The notes below the pieces were generated by a model that did no database searches, was not told the DNA's origin, and saw only the letters and a list, made by a program, of their open reading frames with translations. 64,000 nt of DNA from contig LPNG01000007.1 in NCBI GenBank assembly GCA_001543395.1, positions 1-64,000 on the forward strand, in the 5' to 3' direction. Position 1 is the first letter of the stretch. Every line of letters starts with the position of its first letter. Both the position numbers and the translations under genes were made by a program. This document shows, piece after piece, positions 1 through 9,197 of the stretch. This stretch comes from Candidatus Alcium sp. F082. Its GTDB lineage: Bacteria > Bacteroidota > Bacteroidia > Bacteroidales > F082.

Positions 1-94
1 CATCTTGGGCAGTTTGCTTCACATCACGGGATGTAGGATGGCAAGCAGCCAACATGGTAACAAGGAAAGACAAAACCAGATGATGCAGTTTCAT
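1..94 (-). CDS. Lipoprotein N-terminus, runs off the window start
   Basis: Minus-strand ATG at 94 translates MKLHHLVLSFLVTMLAACHPTSRDVKQTAQD; lipobox LAAC. Not in the ORF track because it is truncated by the window edge. Confidence 0.6.
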   Translation of the reverse strand, partial: MKLHHLVLSFLVTMLAACHPTSRDVKQTAQD

Positions 95-280
95 GGGGAC
101 AAAAATAAACAAGATCTTGTTTCAGCATCACAAAACTACCTCTTTCGACAAACGGTTGAAAGGGCAGTCCAAACTTTTTCAAGGTTTTTGAAATGTAATA
201 ATTTGTGAATGAACCAGTTAAAAGTATGATTATTCCAAACTTTTTTCGGTGAAGTCCAAGGATTTAGGAGATTTTTAATC

Positions 281-1744
281 TTAATTCCTCCAAAAACTCC
301 GTGAAAGCAGCGTAATCAACGAGAAAAGCTCCACCCTGCCGAGGAGCATGAAGAAGATGAGCAGCCACTTGGCAAACAGCGGGAAGAAGACGTACGAGCC
401 GCCTGGACCCACTTGACCGAGGCCTGTGCCTACATTGCTCAGCGTGGCCACCGAAGCGCCTAAGGCTGTCTCGATGTCGATGCCCATGGCCAACAGGATG
501 ACAGCACCGATGAGGAAGACCAAGAAATAGACAAAGATAAAGGTGACGTGTTTGTAGACGCCACTGGTGGAGATGGCTTTGCCGTTCACTTTCACGGGCA
601 ACACGGCATTGGGATGGATGATGCGCTTCAGCTCGAGCACCGAGTTCTTGGTGAAGATGAGATGGCGGAAGATCTTGACACCACCCGAGGTGGAGCCCGA
701 ACAGGCACCGATGAACATCAGCAGGAAGAGGATGACCCAAAGGAAGGTAGGCCAGGCGGTGTAGTCGCTGACGAAGAATCCCGTGGTGGTGAAGGCCGAG
801 ATGACGCTGAAGAACGACTCACGGAAAGAGGAACCGAAGCTCTTGTGGCAACCAAAGAACAACACCAAGCCTATGGCTATGCCCAAAACTACGGTGTAGA
901 GCAAGTAGGTGCGGAACTCCTGGTTTTTCAGGATGGTGAACGAACGCCAACTCAAGGAGAGCAGAAGCAGGGAGAAGTTGCAGCCCGACAGCACCATAAA
1001 GACGGTAATCACTACCTGGGAATAGTTGGAGAAAGCCCCGATGTTGGCCGTCCGCGTGGAGAAACCACCCGAGCTGATGGTGCTCAACGAGTGACAAAGG
1101 GCGTCATAGAAGTCCATGTCGCCTCGATAGAGCAAAAGTGTCTCCAATAGGGTGAAAAACAGGTAGATAAACCATATGCGCCTCACGGTATGCATGACGC
1201 GTGGGTGTAGCTTGTCGTAGGTGATGCCGTTGATCTCTGACACGAAGAGTTGCATGCCGCTCATGCTGAGGTAGGGCAGGATGGCCAACGAGAAGACGAT
1301 GATGGCCAAGCCGCCGATCCATTGGGTCATGCTGCGCCAGAGGAGTATGTCTTTCGGCACGGACTCGATGTTGGTCAGGATGGTGGCTCCCGTGGTGGTG
1401 AAACCCGACAAGGCTTCAAAGAAGCCATCGGTGAAGTTGGGCACGCTCTTGCTGAGCAAGAAGGGTATGGCACCGAACAACGAGAGTACAAGCCACGAGA
1501 TGCACACGACATAAACGCCGTCGCGCGAGGTGGTCTTGTCGTTTTTGTGATTACGAGTGGCGATGAGCAGGATGAAACCGGTCAGCAGGGTGATGAGGGC
1601 CGAGAAGGGCATGCTGAAGGCGTAGAGCCCGTGGTGGAGATAGGTCACAGGGAGCACCGTCAGCATGAAGAGACCTTCGATGAGTATCAGCTGGCCTTCG
1701 ATGCGGAGGACTAAAGGATGGTTTATTTTAGTTTTCCACTTCAT
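281..1744 (-). CDS. trkH: TrkH family potassium uptake protein
   Basis: 487 aa multi-pass protein with SGFTTTGATIL, STISSGGFSTR and GACSGSTSGGVK filter/loop motifs; directly downstream of trkA. Confidence 0.93.
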   Translation of the reverse strand: MKWKTKINHPLVLRIEGQLILIEGLFMLTVLPVTYLHHGLYAFSMPFSALITLLTGFILLIATRNHKNDKTTSRDGVYVVCISWLVLSLFGAIPFLLSKSVPNFTDGFFEALSGFTTTGATILTNIESVPKDILLWRSMTQWIGGLAIIVFSLAILPYLSMSGMQLFVSEINGITYDKLHPRVMHTVRRIWFIYLFFTLLETLLLYRGDMDFYDALCHSLSTISSGGFSTRTANIGAFSNYSQVVITVFMVLSGCNFSLLLLSLSWRSFTILKNQEFRTYLLYTVVLGIAIGLVLFFGCHKSFGSSFRESFFSVISAFTTTGFFVSDYTAWPTFLWVILFLLMFIGACSGSTSGGVKIFRHLIFTKNSVLELKRIIHPNAVLPVKVNGKAISTSGVYKHVTFIFVYFLVFLIGAVILLAMGIDIETALGASVATLSNVGTGLGQVGPGGSYVFFPLFAKWLLIFFMLLGRVELFSLITLLSRSFWRN

Positions 1745-1747
1745 TGG

Positions 1748-3088
1748 TTAATGGAACAAACGTTCAACAGCGGGGATGCCGGCAGGCAAGGCCAGCACCA
1801 CAACCTGGTCGTCGGTCTCGATCTGGAAGTCGTCGGTGGCGATGAAGCTCTCGCCGTCACGGGTGACGCCGCAGATGATGGCGTCGTTGGGCATGGGCAG
1901 TTGTCCGATGGGCTTGCGCGTGACGGCCGAGCCAGCCCTCACTTCAAACTCCACGATGTCGGCATCGATGCCGCTGAGGCTCTTCAGCGTGGAGACCTTG
2001 GCACCAAGGGTGTATTTCACCATGTAGCTGGCGGCGATGAGTTTCTTGTTGATGATGGAGTCGATGCCGATGTTTTGCGAGATGTCGATATAGTCGATGT
2101 TCTCCACCAGGGCGATGGTCTTCTTCACGCCGAACGACTTGGCCTGGAGGCAAGTCAGGATGTTGGTCTCGGTATTGTCGCTGACGGCGATGAAAGCGTC
2201 CATGTCCTTGATGCCCTCGTCCTCAAGCAGGTCGAGGTTACGGGCGTCGGCGTTGACGACCAAAGCTTCCGAGAGGTAGTTGGTCAGGTCCATGCAACGC
2301 TCTTTATCGATTTCCAAGATCTTGATGTTCAAGTCTTTCTCAAGGCGTTTGGCGGTGATGCGACCCACACGGCCACCGCCTACGATCATCACATTGTGGA
2401 CGTTGATCTGCTTCTTGCCGCTCAGCTTGATGATGTCCTTGATGGCGTGCGGCTTGGTGACCACATACACCATGTCGGCTACTTGGAAGACCTCGTCGCC
2501 TTGTGGGATAAAAGTGTTTTGGCGGCGGTGGATGGCGGCCACGCGGAACTCGATGTGCTCGTATTGGTTGATGACCTCGTCGACGGTCTTGCCGAGGATC
2601 TCGGCCTCGGGTTCCAATTTCACCATGAAGAGCTGCAGGTTGCCGCCCGCGAAGTCGTAGGTCTCCGAGGAAGCGTTTTTCTTCAGCAATGAGATGATCT
2701 CCTGTGCAGCAATGTCTTCGGGCGAGAGCAAGCCATCAATGCCGAGGTCTTGGTACATGCGCCACACCTCGGGACTCAGGTTCTCCATCGTGTTGACGCG
2801 TGCGATGACTTGTTTGGCGCCGAGTTTCTTGGCGATGATGCCCGTCAGCAGGTTGATATGTTCGTCGTGGAGCACGGCGATCATAAGGTCGGCCTTCTTC
2901 ACGTTGGCGCGTTGCAGCACGGCGGTCGAGGTGGAGTCGCCCGTGATGGTCATCAGGTCGCTGTGCGATTCCATCATCTTCAGCAGTTCCTCGTGCGGGT
3001 CCACGATGGTGATGTTATGGTTGCTACGCACCAGGGCTTCCGCCAAGTGCATGCCTACTTCTCCGTCTCCGGCTATTATGATGTTCAT
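1748..3088 (-). CDS. trkA: Trk system potassium transporter TrkA
   Basis: 446 aa; two RCK/Rossmann repeats (MNIIIAGDGEVGMHLAEAL, VMIVGGGRVGRITAKRLE). Confidence 0.93.
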   Translation of the reverse strand: MNIIIAGDGEVGMHLAEALVRSNHNITIVDPHEELLKMMESHSDLMTITGDSTSTAVLQRANVKKADLMIAVLHDEHINLLTGIIAKKLGAKQVIARVNTMENLSPEVWRMYQDLGIDGLLSPEDIAAQEIISLLKKNASSETYDFAGGNLQLFMVKLEPEAEILGKTVDEVINQYEHIEFRVAAIHRRQNTFIPQGDEVFQVADMVYVVTKPHAIKDIIKLSGKKQINVHNVMIVGGGRVGRITAKRLEKDLNIKILEIDKERCMDLTNYLSEALVVNADARNLDLLEDEGIKDMDAFIAVSDNTETNILTCLQAKSFGVKKTIALVENIDYIDISQNIGIDSIINKKLIAASYMVKYTLGAKVSTLKSLSGIDADIVEFEVRAGSAVTRKPIGQLPMPNDAIICGVTRDGESFIATDDFQIETDDQVVVLALPAGIPAVERLFH

Positions 3089-3186
3089 TTTTGATGGCTT
3101 TATAAAAGTGCAAAGTTAGGTATTAATTTTGAAAATGCTGTTTTTTTCTTGTTTTTGTATTCAAACATGAAGCTAAACAAAGTAAA

Positions 3187-3303
3187 AAATGGCCGCGTCA
3201 TCACGACGGGGCCATTGAAATAAGAATACAAATAGTTTACGACGTGCACCGGGAGGTGCACCTGATATAAATCATGTACAATGATTTATTTCTCTTCAAT
3301 AAA
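3187..3303. repeat. Direct repeat copy 1 of the small-gene 3' end and terminator (copy 2 at 3498-3612)
   Basis: Near-identical to 3498-3612 (AAAATGGCCG...GGTGCACCTGATATAAATCATGT...GATTTATTTCTCTTC). Confidence 0.9.
3188..3216 (-). terminator. Intrinsic terminator copy 1
   Basis: AATGGCC-G-CGTC-ATCAC-GACG-G-GGCCATT hairpin; in minus orientation followed by a T run. Confidence 0.6.
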
Positions 3304-3326
3304 ATCTAGTGCAAAAATCGTATGTT

Positions 3327-3416
3327 GTTCTTTTTCAGTCAATGACAAATAGTCAGTATTGGATGGCAAAAAGTCCTTTGCGGATAATTTTACCAAATTA
3401 ATCGGTGTTTTTGCCA
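3327..3416. repeat. 90-bp imperfect direct repeat, copy A (copy B at 12368-12457)
   Basis: Ungapped alignment by eye, 75/90 matches with 12368-12457. Confidence 0.85.
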
Positions 3417-3501
3417 TTTTCTTTATGTGGCGTGATTCGTGACGGTTTTCACTGTTGACTGTTGACTGAAGCGACGCGACCCTAGACGGAATAAAGAAAA
3501 A

Positions 3502-3530
3502 AATGGCCGTGTCATCACGACAGGGCCATT
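3502..3530 (-). terminator. Intrinsic terminator copy 2, downstream of the 83 aa gene
   Basis: AATGGCC-G-TGTC-ATCAC-GACA-G-GGCCATT followed by T run on the minus strand. Confidence 0.75.
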
Positions 3531-3600
3531 GAAATAAGAATACAAATAGTTTACGACGTGCACCGGGAGGTGCACCTGATATAAATCATGTTACGTTGAT

Positions 3601-3852
3601 TTATTTCTCTTCTTTGTGGCGTTTGCCCAGGAGGTAGGCGCCAGCCAGACCAGCCAGCACAAAGATGCCTTCGCCAGCGGGGACGTACCAGTCCTCACCC
3701 GAGTTGTAGATCTGCGGGAGGTCGACCAGCATGCCACCATCCGAAGTGGCGCGGTTCTTGGAGAACTCGTCATCGTCAATGATGAAGACCTGAGCTTTGG
3801 CCGTGGCGGCAAACATCATCAGGGCGGCTGCTATCATTATTGCTTTTTTCAT
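3601..3852 (-). CDS. Small secreted protein with C-terminal TM anchor and basic tail
   Basis: 83 aa; signal peptide MKKAIMIAAALMMFAATAKAQ; C-terminus VPAGEGIFVLAGLAGAYLLGKRHKEEK. Confidence 0.75.
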   Translation of the reverse strand: MKKAIMIAAALMMFAATAKAQVFIIDDDEFSKNRATSDGGMLVDLPQIYNSGEDWYVPAGEGIFVLAGLAGAYLLGKRHKEEK

Positions 3853-3887
3853 CGTATATGGGTTTTATTTTGTTATCTATCTTATTT

Positions 3888-3962
3888 GACTTCGGGACTT
3901 CGGGACTTCGAGACTTCGGGGCTTGGTTGTCACGCAGTCCCGTAGTCTCGCAGTCTCGCGTC
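3888..3962. repeat. Low-complexity inverted repeat (GACTTCGG / CAGTCTCG units)
   Basis: GACTTCGGGACTTCGGGACTTCGAGACTTCGGGG...CCCGTAGTCTCGCAGTCTCG; arms CGAGACTTCGGG / CCCGTAGTCTCG. Confidence 0.7.
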
Positions 3963-3964
3963 AT

Positions 3965-6900
3965 TTATTGGATCACCAAGCAGAGCATGCAGACGCCCCT
4001 GACGTTGCTGGGCAGGCTGACGGTGTTCTGCGTGTCGGTGAGTTCGACGGCGTAGAGCACGCGGCCCATCACGTCGACCACCTCGAAGTGGCCGGTGCCG
4101 TTGACGATGAGGTTGCCATGGTCGAAGAAGGCGAAGTGCTCAAGCACGGGCTCCTCCTCGTTGTTGTTCATCTCGCCAAACACGATCTTGAAGCGCGTGT
4201 TGTAGTCATCGACGCGGCCCTCGAAGGTGTAGTGGTCGTGGGTGAGCATGTCGGTCTTGATGCCGGTGATGTTGTCGACCAGGGTGAGGCTGCTGAAGTC
4301 GGCGTTGGCCATGTTCCAGCTGAGGGTGAAGTTGCCGTCTTCCTCGGCCGAGAAGTTGAGGGTCTGGTAGTCCTTGTCGCTGTTGCGGAAGTAGATGGCG
4401 AGGTTAGTGTTGTCGTAGCGGAAGTAGATGCGGCCGGCGGGCGAGCCCATGCGCAGCTTCTTGGCGCCGTCGTTCTCGGGACGGTTGAGCTCGAGCACTG
4501 CGAGGTCGGTTTCGCCTTCGTAATCGGTAACGGTGAAGTTGATCAGCGGGTAGGCAGGTTGTTCACCACGGAAGTTAGGCGTGCCACTGTTGCTACGCAT
4601 GTCGTTGGTGAAGTGTGCCGTGGTGCTTTGGCTCGTCTGGATGAAGAAGCCTTGGTGCATATTGATGTATTGACCAGCAGCTCTAGATCCTTTTGAGGAA
4701 TTGCTCTTGTATTGCTCATATGAGTCTGTCTCAGGATTGTAGACCGCATAGGTTTTGCTGTAGGTGTCGCTAGCCCCCCAAAGGTCTTTGTTTACTTGAG
4801 CATTTGCGAAAGCATCGAAATCTAAATAGCTCTGGTAGGGATTGCCGAGGAGGTTGTAGCCTTCCAAGTGCGTCTTGTAACCATCCAGGTCAATGATGGC
4901 ATCTGTAGTGTAAGTGACAGGGATGTCGACATTACCATTGTTCAGCGTGCCACGGTTTTGGATGAAGGTACGGTCTTTCTTGGCGTTGTCGCTCTCTGTC
5001 CACAAGTGCATGTCATCGAAGTATTCCGTGTGAAGTGCCATCAAGTAACCCTTGCCGGGAATGAACTGAGTTTCGTTGCCTTCTCCAGTCAATTCATTAT
5101 TATATATAATCTGTGTCTCAGGGCTTTCCATGTGCCAGTGGCTATTGCTGTTGCGCTTGAAGTTGATCCAATGGTACTGGGGCTCGTAGAAGCAGTAGAA
5201 GTCCATGGGGTTGGGCGAAGCCATGTCGCTGGGGAACAGCTCGTGGTCTTCGTCGGCCTGAGCCAGCCAAATCTTACAAGGATTGCTGGCCGTCAAAAGG
5301 TCTTCAGGATTTTCAGCATCCCATTGTGCTTTGAAATCATTCCAAGCATCGGTATTCGGGTAAGCCACTTTATTGGTGATGTGGTAATTCCATCCGAACA
5401 TGCTGTTTTTCAGCGACGAGCTGACCAGATGCCAACGGTAGCCTGACTGGATGTTTTCAGTACTACGATAGTCAATAATGTGTTGGCCCGTGTAGGCATC
5501 GATGATGGAAGAAGCATCCTGCAGCAGGCTGACATTCTTATCGATGTAGACCACTGTATTGTCAGTGGTGCTGCTTTCGGTTTCATCGTTGGCATACAGG
5601 TTGATGGTGCCACCGTAGATTTCAGCGGCTTGGCTGACGCTGTAGTCATGAGAGCCGCCTCCCGTGTGGCCGCTACCTGAGCCAGGCAAAAGAGTGTTCT
5701 CATTCATCACACCCGTGTTGTGGCGAGCCAGCATCTCATCGAGCGAGTTGGCATAGTCGAGGGTGATGCCATCGGTGGAGGCCAAGCAGGTGAAGTCGGT
5801 AAGCTTCAGCACGGGGAAGTCGCTGTTGATGTCGCCACCGTTTTGCGACGACACGTAGTTGCCAGCAGTGGTGCGCTTCCATTCGGCATAGCTGCCATGG
5901 TTGGCATTCAGTTTGTCGACCAAGGTGGTGCCATTTTCCCAAACAGGGACTTCGGTCAAAACACCATTAATATAATACTCTTTCATCGTCAATGTGCCAC
6001 CCACCATATTGTCATTGCTGCGTTGATAACGCATCAGCGAGGGAGCAGTAGGATCGGAGTAGTAGTTGGTGGCTTGGCCGTAACTGCCGGTGTTGTCGTC
6101 GGCGACCAAAGGCGTGTTATAGTAGGTATAGGGATAATAGCAGTTGGTTACCGTACCGGTTTGGTTGTTGGCTTTGTTGGTGCCCACAAACTGGCCGAAT
6201 TCTACATCGCTGCCCAGGTCATTCTGTCTCCCGAAGCGTACATAGCAGTTATTGATTGTTCCAAAACTGAAGGTGCCGCCGTTGTCGCCAGGCGTCCAGT
6301 GGTGGTTGCGTCCTGCCAGGCCGCCCACATAGCGGAACAACATGCCAGGATCGTTTTCGGGGTCTTCTTGCTCTTCAGTGCCAATGTAGTTGTACACGCC
6401 GTTGGTGAAGCTGTTGGCCAGGGTGCCGTTGTTTTCGCCTACCAGGCCACCCATGCTGTAGCCTGTCAGCGTGGCCATGGCCATGCTGGAGTGGATGGTG
6501 CCGCCGTCGTTGAAGCCGACGAGACCGCCATACACGAGTTTCATGTCATCGGCTGGTTTGTCGTTGTTGCATGTCAGTCGGCCCACGGCCTCGCAGTTAT
6601 AGATAAGGCCATTGGTCAGTGTGTCAGCGATGATGCCGTGGTGCACGAAGCCTTCATTGTGGTGTTTTCCACGGAAGTCGGCGTCGAGGACGAAGACGTT
6701 CTTCACGGTGCCGCCATCCACGTTGGCGAACATGCCGGGGAAGACCACCACACTCTTTTCACCTTGTTCATTTGCCTTCTTATACATCTTCGAGGCGTTG
6801 TTCTTAAGACCCGTAATCACATGGCCATTACCATCGAAAGTGCCTTTGTAGGACAGCTTGACGGGTTCAGCACCCTCGGCAAGCACATTACCGTTGGCAT

Positions 6901-9004
6901 CAGTGTATTCATTGTTAGCGTTGCAGTAGTATCCCGAGCCGATGGGTACCCAGTTGTGGGCGCTCATGTCGATGTCGGCAGTGAGGATGGCATTGGCCGT
7001 GGCGTGCGAAGCCACTTGATAGGTTGTGCCATCGGCGTCCTCTTCATAGTCCTTACGTCCGTTCACATAGCTGATGAACCAGGCAAGTTCTTCTGGCGTG
7101 CCGATTTCGATGGGATTCTTGGTTTCGTTGAAAGTGTTAGGCTTGCGGGTGACGATTTCTGTCCACACATCGCCAAGCACGTTGGCGGAAGGTATGGGGA
7201 ACTGATATTGAATCTCACCATCGGGCGTGACAAAAGACAGCTCGGTATTGGTGTTGATGCCGTCGCCCCAAACGCCTTCCTCAATCTCGATGGGGAAAGC
7301 GATGACCAGCTTGCGGCCTCGAGCCGCACCAGTTTCTTCGTCATCAGCGACATAGTAATGGGAGAAGTCGAAGTTCTGGAAACTTACGTTCTTGCCTTCA
7401 ATGGTGATGATGCCCTGGGAACTGATTCTATTCTCATAGGTACTGTCGGTGATGCGGCCGGTCTCTGTGTCCAGCAGCATTCTTCCTGCAAACGGCACAC
7501 CACTAACTGTGGGTGAGAGGGTGTCGGCAAAACCGGTCGGATAAACTTCGCTAACGCCCATATATCTCGGTGCATATACTCTGACTCTGTTGATGTTGAC
7601 GGGGTCGGGCAGTGTGAAGCTGGGCGAGATGACGTCTTGCACTTTGGTGGAGCTTCCCAAGTCCATGCTGGCGGAACCACTGGCAGAGCTGATTTGCGCG
7701 AAAATCCCGGAAAGCTGATCCACATTCTCTGCAGCGAAATATTTTTGGACATCATTGGTATACTCTGCTGAAGTAGGCCAAGCACCATAGGTTGCGTTTT
7801 GGGCAGGAGTTTCCCAGGTATTAAGATTAGGCCGAGCCGTAGTGCTGCCGTCGTATTCGCTCGAAATGAAGTGCAACAAGGCGTTAAAGCAAGCGGTACC
7901 AGTGACCCAATATTTACCGTTTGTGGTTTGTTGACCAGATGTATTTCCGCTATTGATGGTGCAATTGGCTTTCGGATTCGCGCCAGTTGTGACAGCAATG
8001 GAATAAACTGAAGGATGGACGGTTTGACCACCAGCTGCAGCTGTTATGGTTTTAATACTTGACGCTGCCAAAACGGCATTGTTAGCGTTGGTGACAATAC
8101 TACCGCCTCCTGTTTTAGGCCAATAGTTTACATTATCATGTCCACTCGTAGTAGGATAACCATCTGTGAAGAACACCACCACCATATTGCGCGGCAGTTC
8201 CACCGTTGTTCCGGGAGCGACGAAGGTAGATCCCCTGCCATTGGTGCTTCTGCCATTTAAGATACCAGCCGCAGCGTTCAAGCCAGTAGCCATCACGGTA
8301 CCGTTGCCCAAATAATCATCAGCCTCATAAATACGGCCGTTGTCCATAGCGTTTGCATCACCATTATTTAATTCATCAATGCCAGTACCCGTCAGAGACG
8401 TACCTAAGCGAGATTCATAATATTGTTGCACTGGCACCAGAGCGTCATAGTAGTTATCGGAAGTTGCATCAGCATTTTGAGTTGCCGTACTTTGCAAGAC
8501 TGCAGTTTGGCTGAATGTCACCACAGCAATACGATGGTCATAGTTTTCATTGCCTTCACCACCGAAACCACTGTTTTGGGAGTCTTGGTAAATCTGGTCA
8601 ATAAATGAACGGGCTGCAATCTGCAAAGCAGTGATTCTTTTTATGGATAAAGTACTACCATTGGGGCGTGTATAGTCCATATAATTCGTAGCCATAGAGT
8701 GTGACGCATCAAGCACCAGCACGATGTCGGTGGGCTGCGAGGTGGTTATATGCTCGATGGTGCCGGTCACGTAGGTCTCGAGGACGATGGTGCCGCTGTG
8801 TCCAGTTTCGTCATCTGGAATGAACTGCTTGTCGAGCTTCAAAGCGTCGGGCACTGGGGTCGGAGTCTGTCCCCAAACGTTCATTCCGCCCATGCCGAGC
8901 ACGAACCCTATTAATAATAAGGTGCAGCCCAAGGCGCGTTTCCATTTGCCATGACCAAGGGTGGCCAGGCTTTCATTCAGTTGTAATTCTTTTTTCATGT
9001 TCAT
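3965..9004 (-). CDS. Very large VWA-domain surface protein with GLUG-like repeats and T9SS-like C-terminus
   Basis: 1679 aa; MIDAS-like DIVLVLDASHSM; GGLVGFNDGGTIHSS/GGLVGENNGTLANS; C-terminal FEVVDVMGRVLYAVELTDTQNTVSLPSNVRGVCML. Confidence 0.85.
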   Translation of the reverse strand: MNMKKELQLNESLATLGHGKWKRALGCTLLLIGFVLGMGGMNVWGQTPTPVPDALKLDKQFIPDDETGHSGTIVLETYVTGTIEHITTSQPTDIVLVLDASHSMATNYMDYTRPNGSTLSIKRITALQIAARSFIDQIYQDSQNSGFGGEGNENYDHRIAVVTFSQTAVLQSTATQNADATSDNYYDALVPVQQYYESRLGTSLTGTGIDELNNGDANAMDNGRIYEADDYLGNGTVMATGLNAAAGILNGRSTNGRGSTFVAPGTTVELPRNMVVVFFTDGYPTTSGHDNVNYWPKTGGGSIVTNANNAVLAASSIKTITAAAGGQTVHPSVYSIAVTTGANPKANCTINSGNTSGQQTTNGKYWVTGTACFNALLHFISSEYDGSTTARPNLNTWETPAQNATYGAWPTSAEYTNDVQKYFAAENVDQLSGIFAQISSASGSASMDLGSSTKVQDVISPSFTLPDPVNINRVRVYAPRYMGVSEVYPTGFADTLSPTVSGVPFAGRMLLDTETGRITDSTYENRISSQGIITIEGKNVSFQNFDFSHYYVADDEETGAARGRKLVIAFPIEIEEGVWGDGINTNTELSFVTPDGEIQYQFPIPSANVLGDVWTEIVTRKPNTFNETKNPIEIGTPEELAWFISYVNGRKDYEEDADGTTYQVASHATANAILTADIDMSAHNWVPIGSGYYCNANNEYTDANGNVLAEGAEPVKLSYKGTFDGNGHVITGLKNNASKMYKKANEQGEKSVVVFPGMFANVDGGTVKNVFVLDADFRGKHHNEGFVHHGIIADTLTNGLIYNCEAVGRLTCNNDKPADDMKLVYGGLVGFNDGGTIHSSMAMATLTGYSMGGLVGENNGTLANSFTNGVYNYIGTEEQEDPENDPGMLFRYVGGLAGRNHHWTPGDNGGTFSFGTINNCYVRFGRQNDLGSDVEFGQFVGTNKANNQTGTVTNCYYPYTYYNTPLVADDNTGSYGQATNYYSDPTAPSLMRYQRSNDNMVGGTLTMKEYYINGVLTEVPVWENGTTLVDKLNANHGSYAEWKRTTAGNYVSSQNGGDINSDFPVLKLTDFTCLASTDGITLDYANSLDEMLARHNTGVMNENTLLPGSGSGHTGGGSHDYSVSQAAEIYGGTINLYANDETESSTTDNTVVYIDKNVSLLQDASSIIDAYTGQHIIDYRSTENIQSGYRWHLVSSSLKNSMFGWNYHITNKVAYPNTDAWNDFKAQWDAENPEDLLTASNPCKIWLAQADEDHELFPSDMASPNPMDFYCFYEPQYHWINFKRNSNSHWHMESPETQIIYNNELTGEGNETQFIPGKGYLMALHTEYFDDMHLWTESDNAKKDRTFIQNRGTLNNGNVDIPVTYTTDAIIDLDGYKTHLEGYNLLGNPYQSYLDFDAFANAQVNKDLWGASDTYSKTYAVYNPETDSYEQYKSNSSKGSRAAGQYINMHQGFFIQTSQSTTAHFTNDMRSNSGTPNFRGEQPAYPLINFTVTDYEGETDLAVLELNRPENDGAKKLRMGSPAGRIYFRYDNTNLAIYFRNSDKDYQTLNFSAEEDGNFTLSWNMANADFSSLTLVDNITGIKTDMLTHDHYTFEGRVDDYNTRFKIVFGEMNNNEEEPVLEHFAFFDHGNLIVNGTGHFEVVDVMGRVLYAVELTDTQNTVSLPSNVRGVCMLCLVIQ

Positions 9005-9197
9005 TGTGGTTTATTTATATAACTATTTGTTGTCTTTTTTAACTTTTTCCAAGAGGCTATAAATCGGCTGCAAAATTATTATTAATTCGTTGATTTACAG
9101 CATTTAAGATTGGCAATCTCTACCACAATAATGTGGTAAAATTTGCCACTTTTCCCTTGAGACTTCTTATTTACCCGAAATAGGGCTTTCGTTGCAC

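Noticed and set aside
1718-2692. 324 aa + strand ORF
   Set aside because: Antisense to trkA; no recognisable domain, Asp/Val/His-rich shadow translation
5720-7516. 598 aa + strand ORF
   Set aside because: Antisense to the 1679 aa VWA gene, low-complexity composition typical of shadow ORFs in GC-rich coding DNA
9118-9160. GGTAAAATTTGCCAC as a third copy of the 90-bp repeat
   Set aside because: Only a short AT-rich match, cannot be aligned over the full 90 bp
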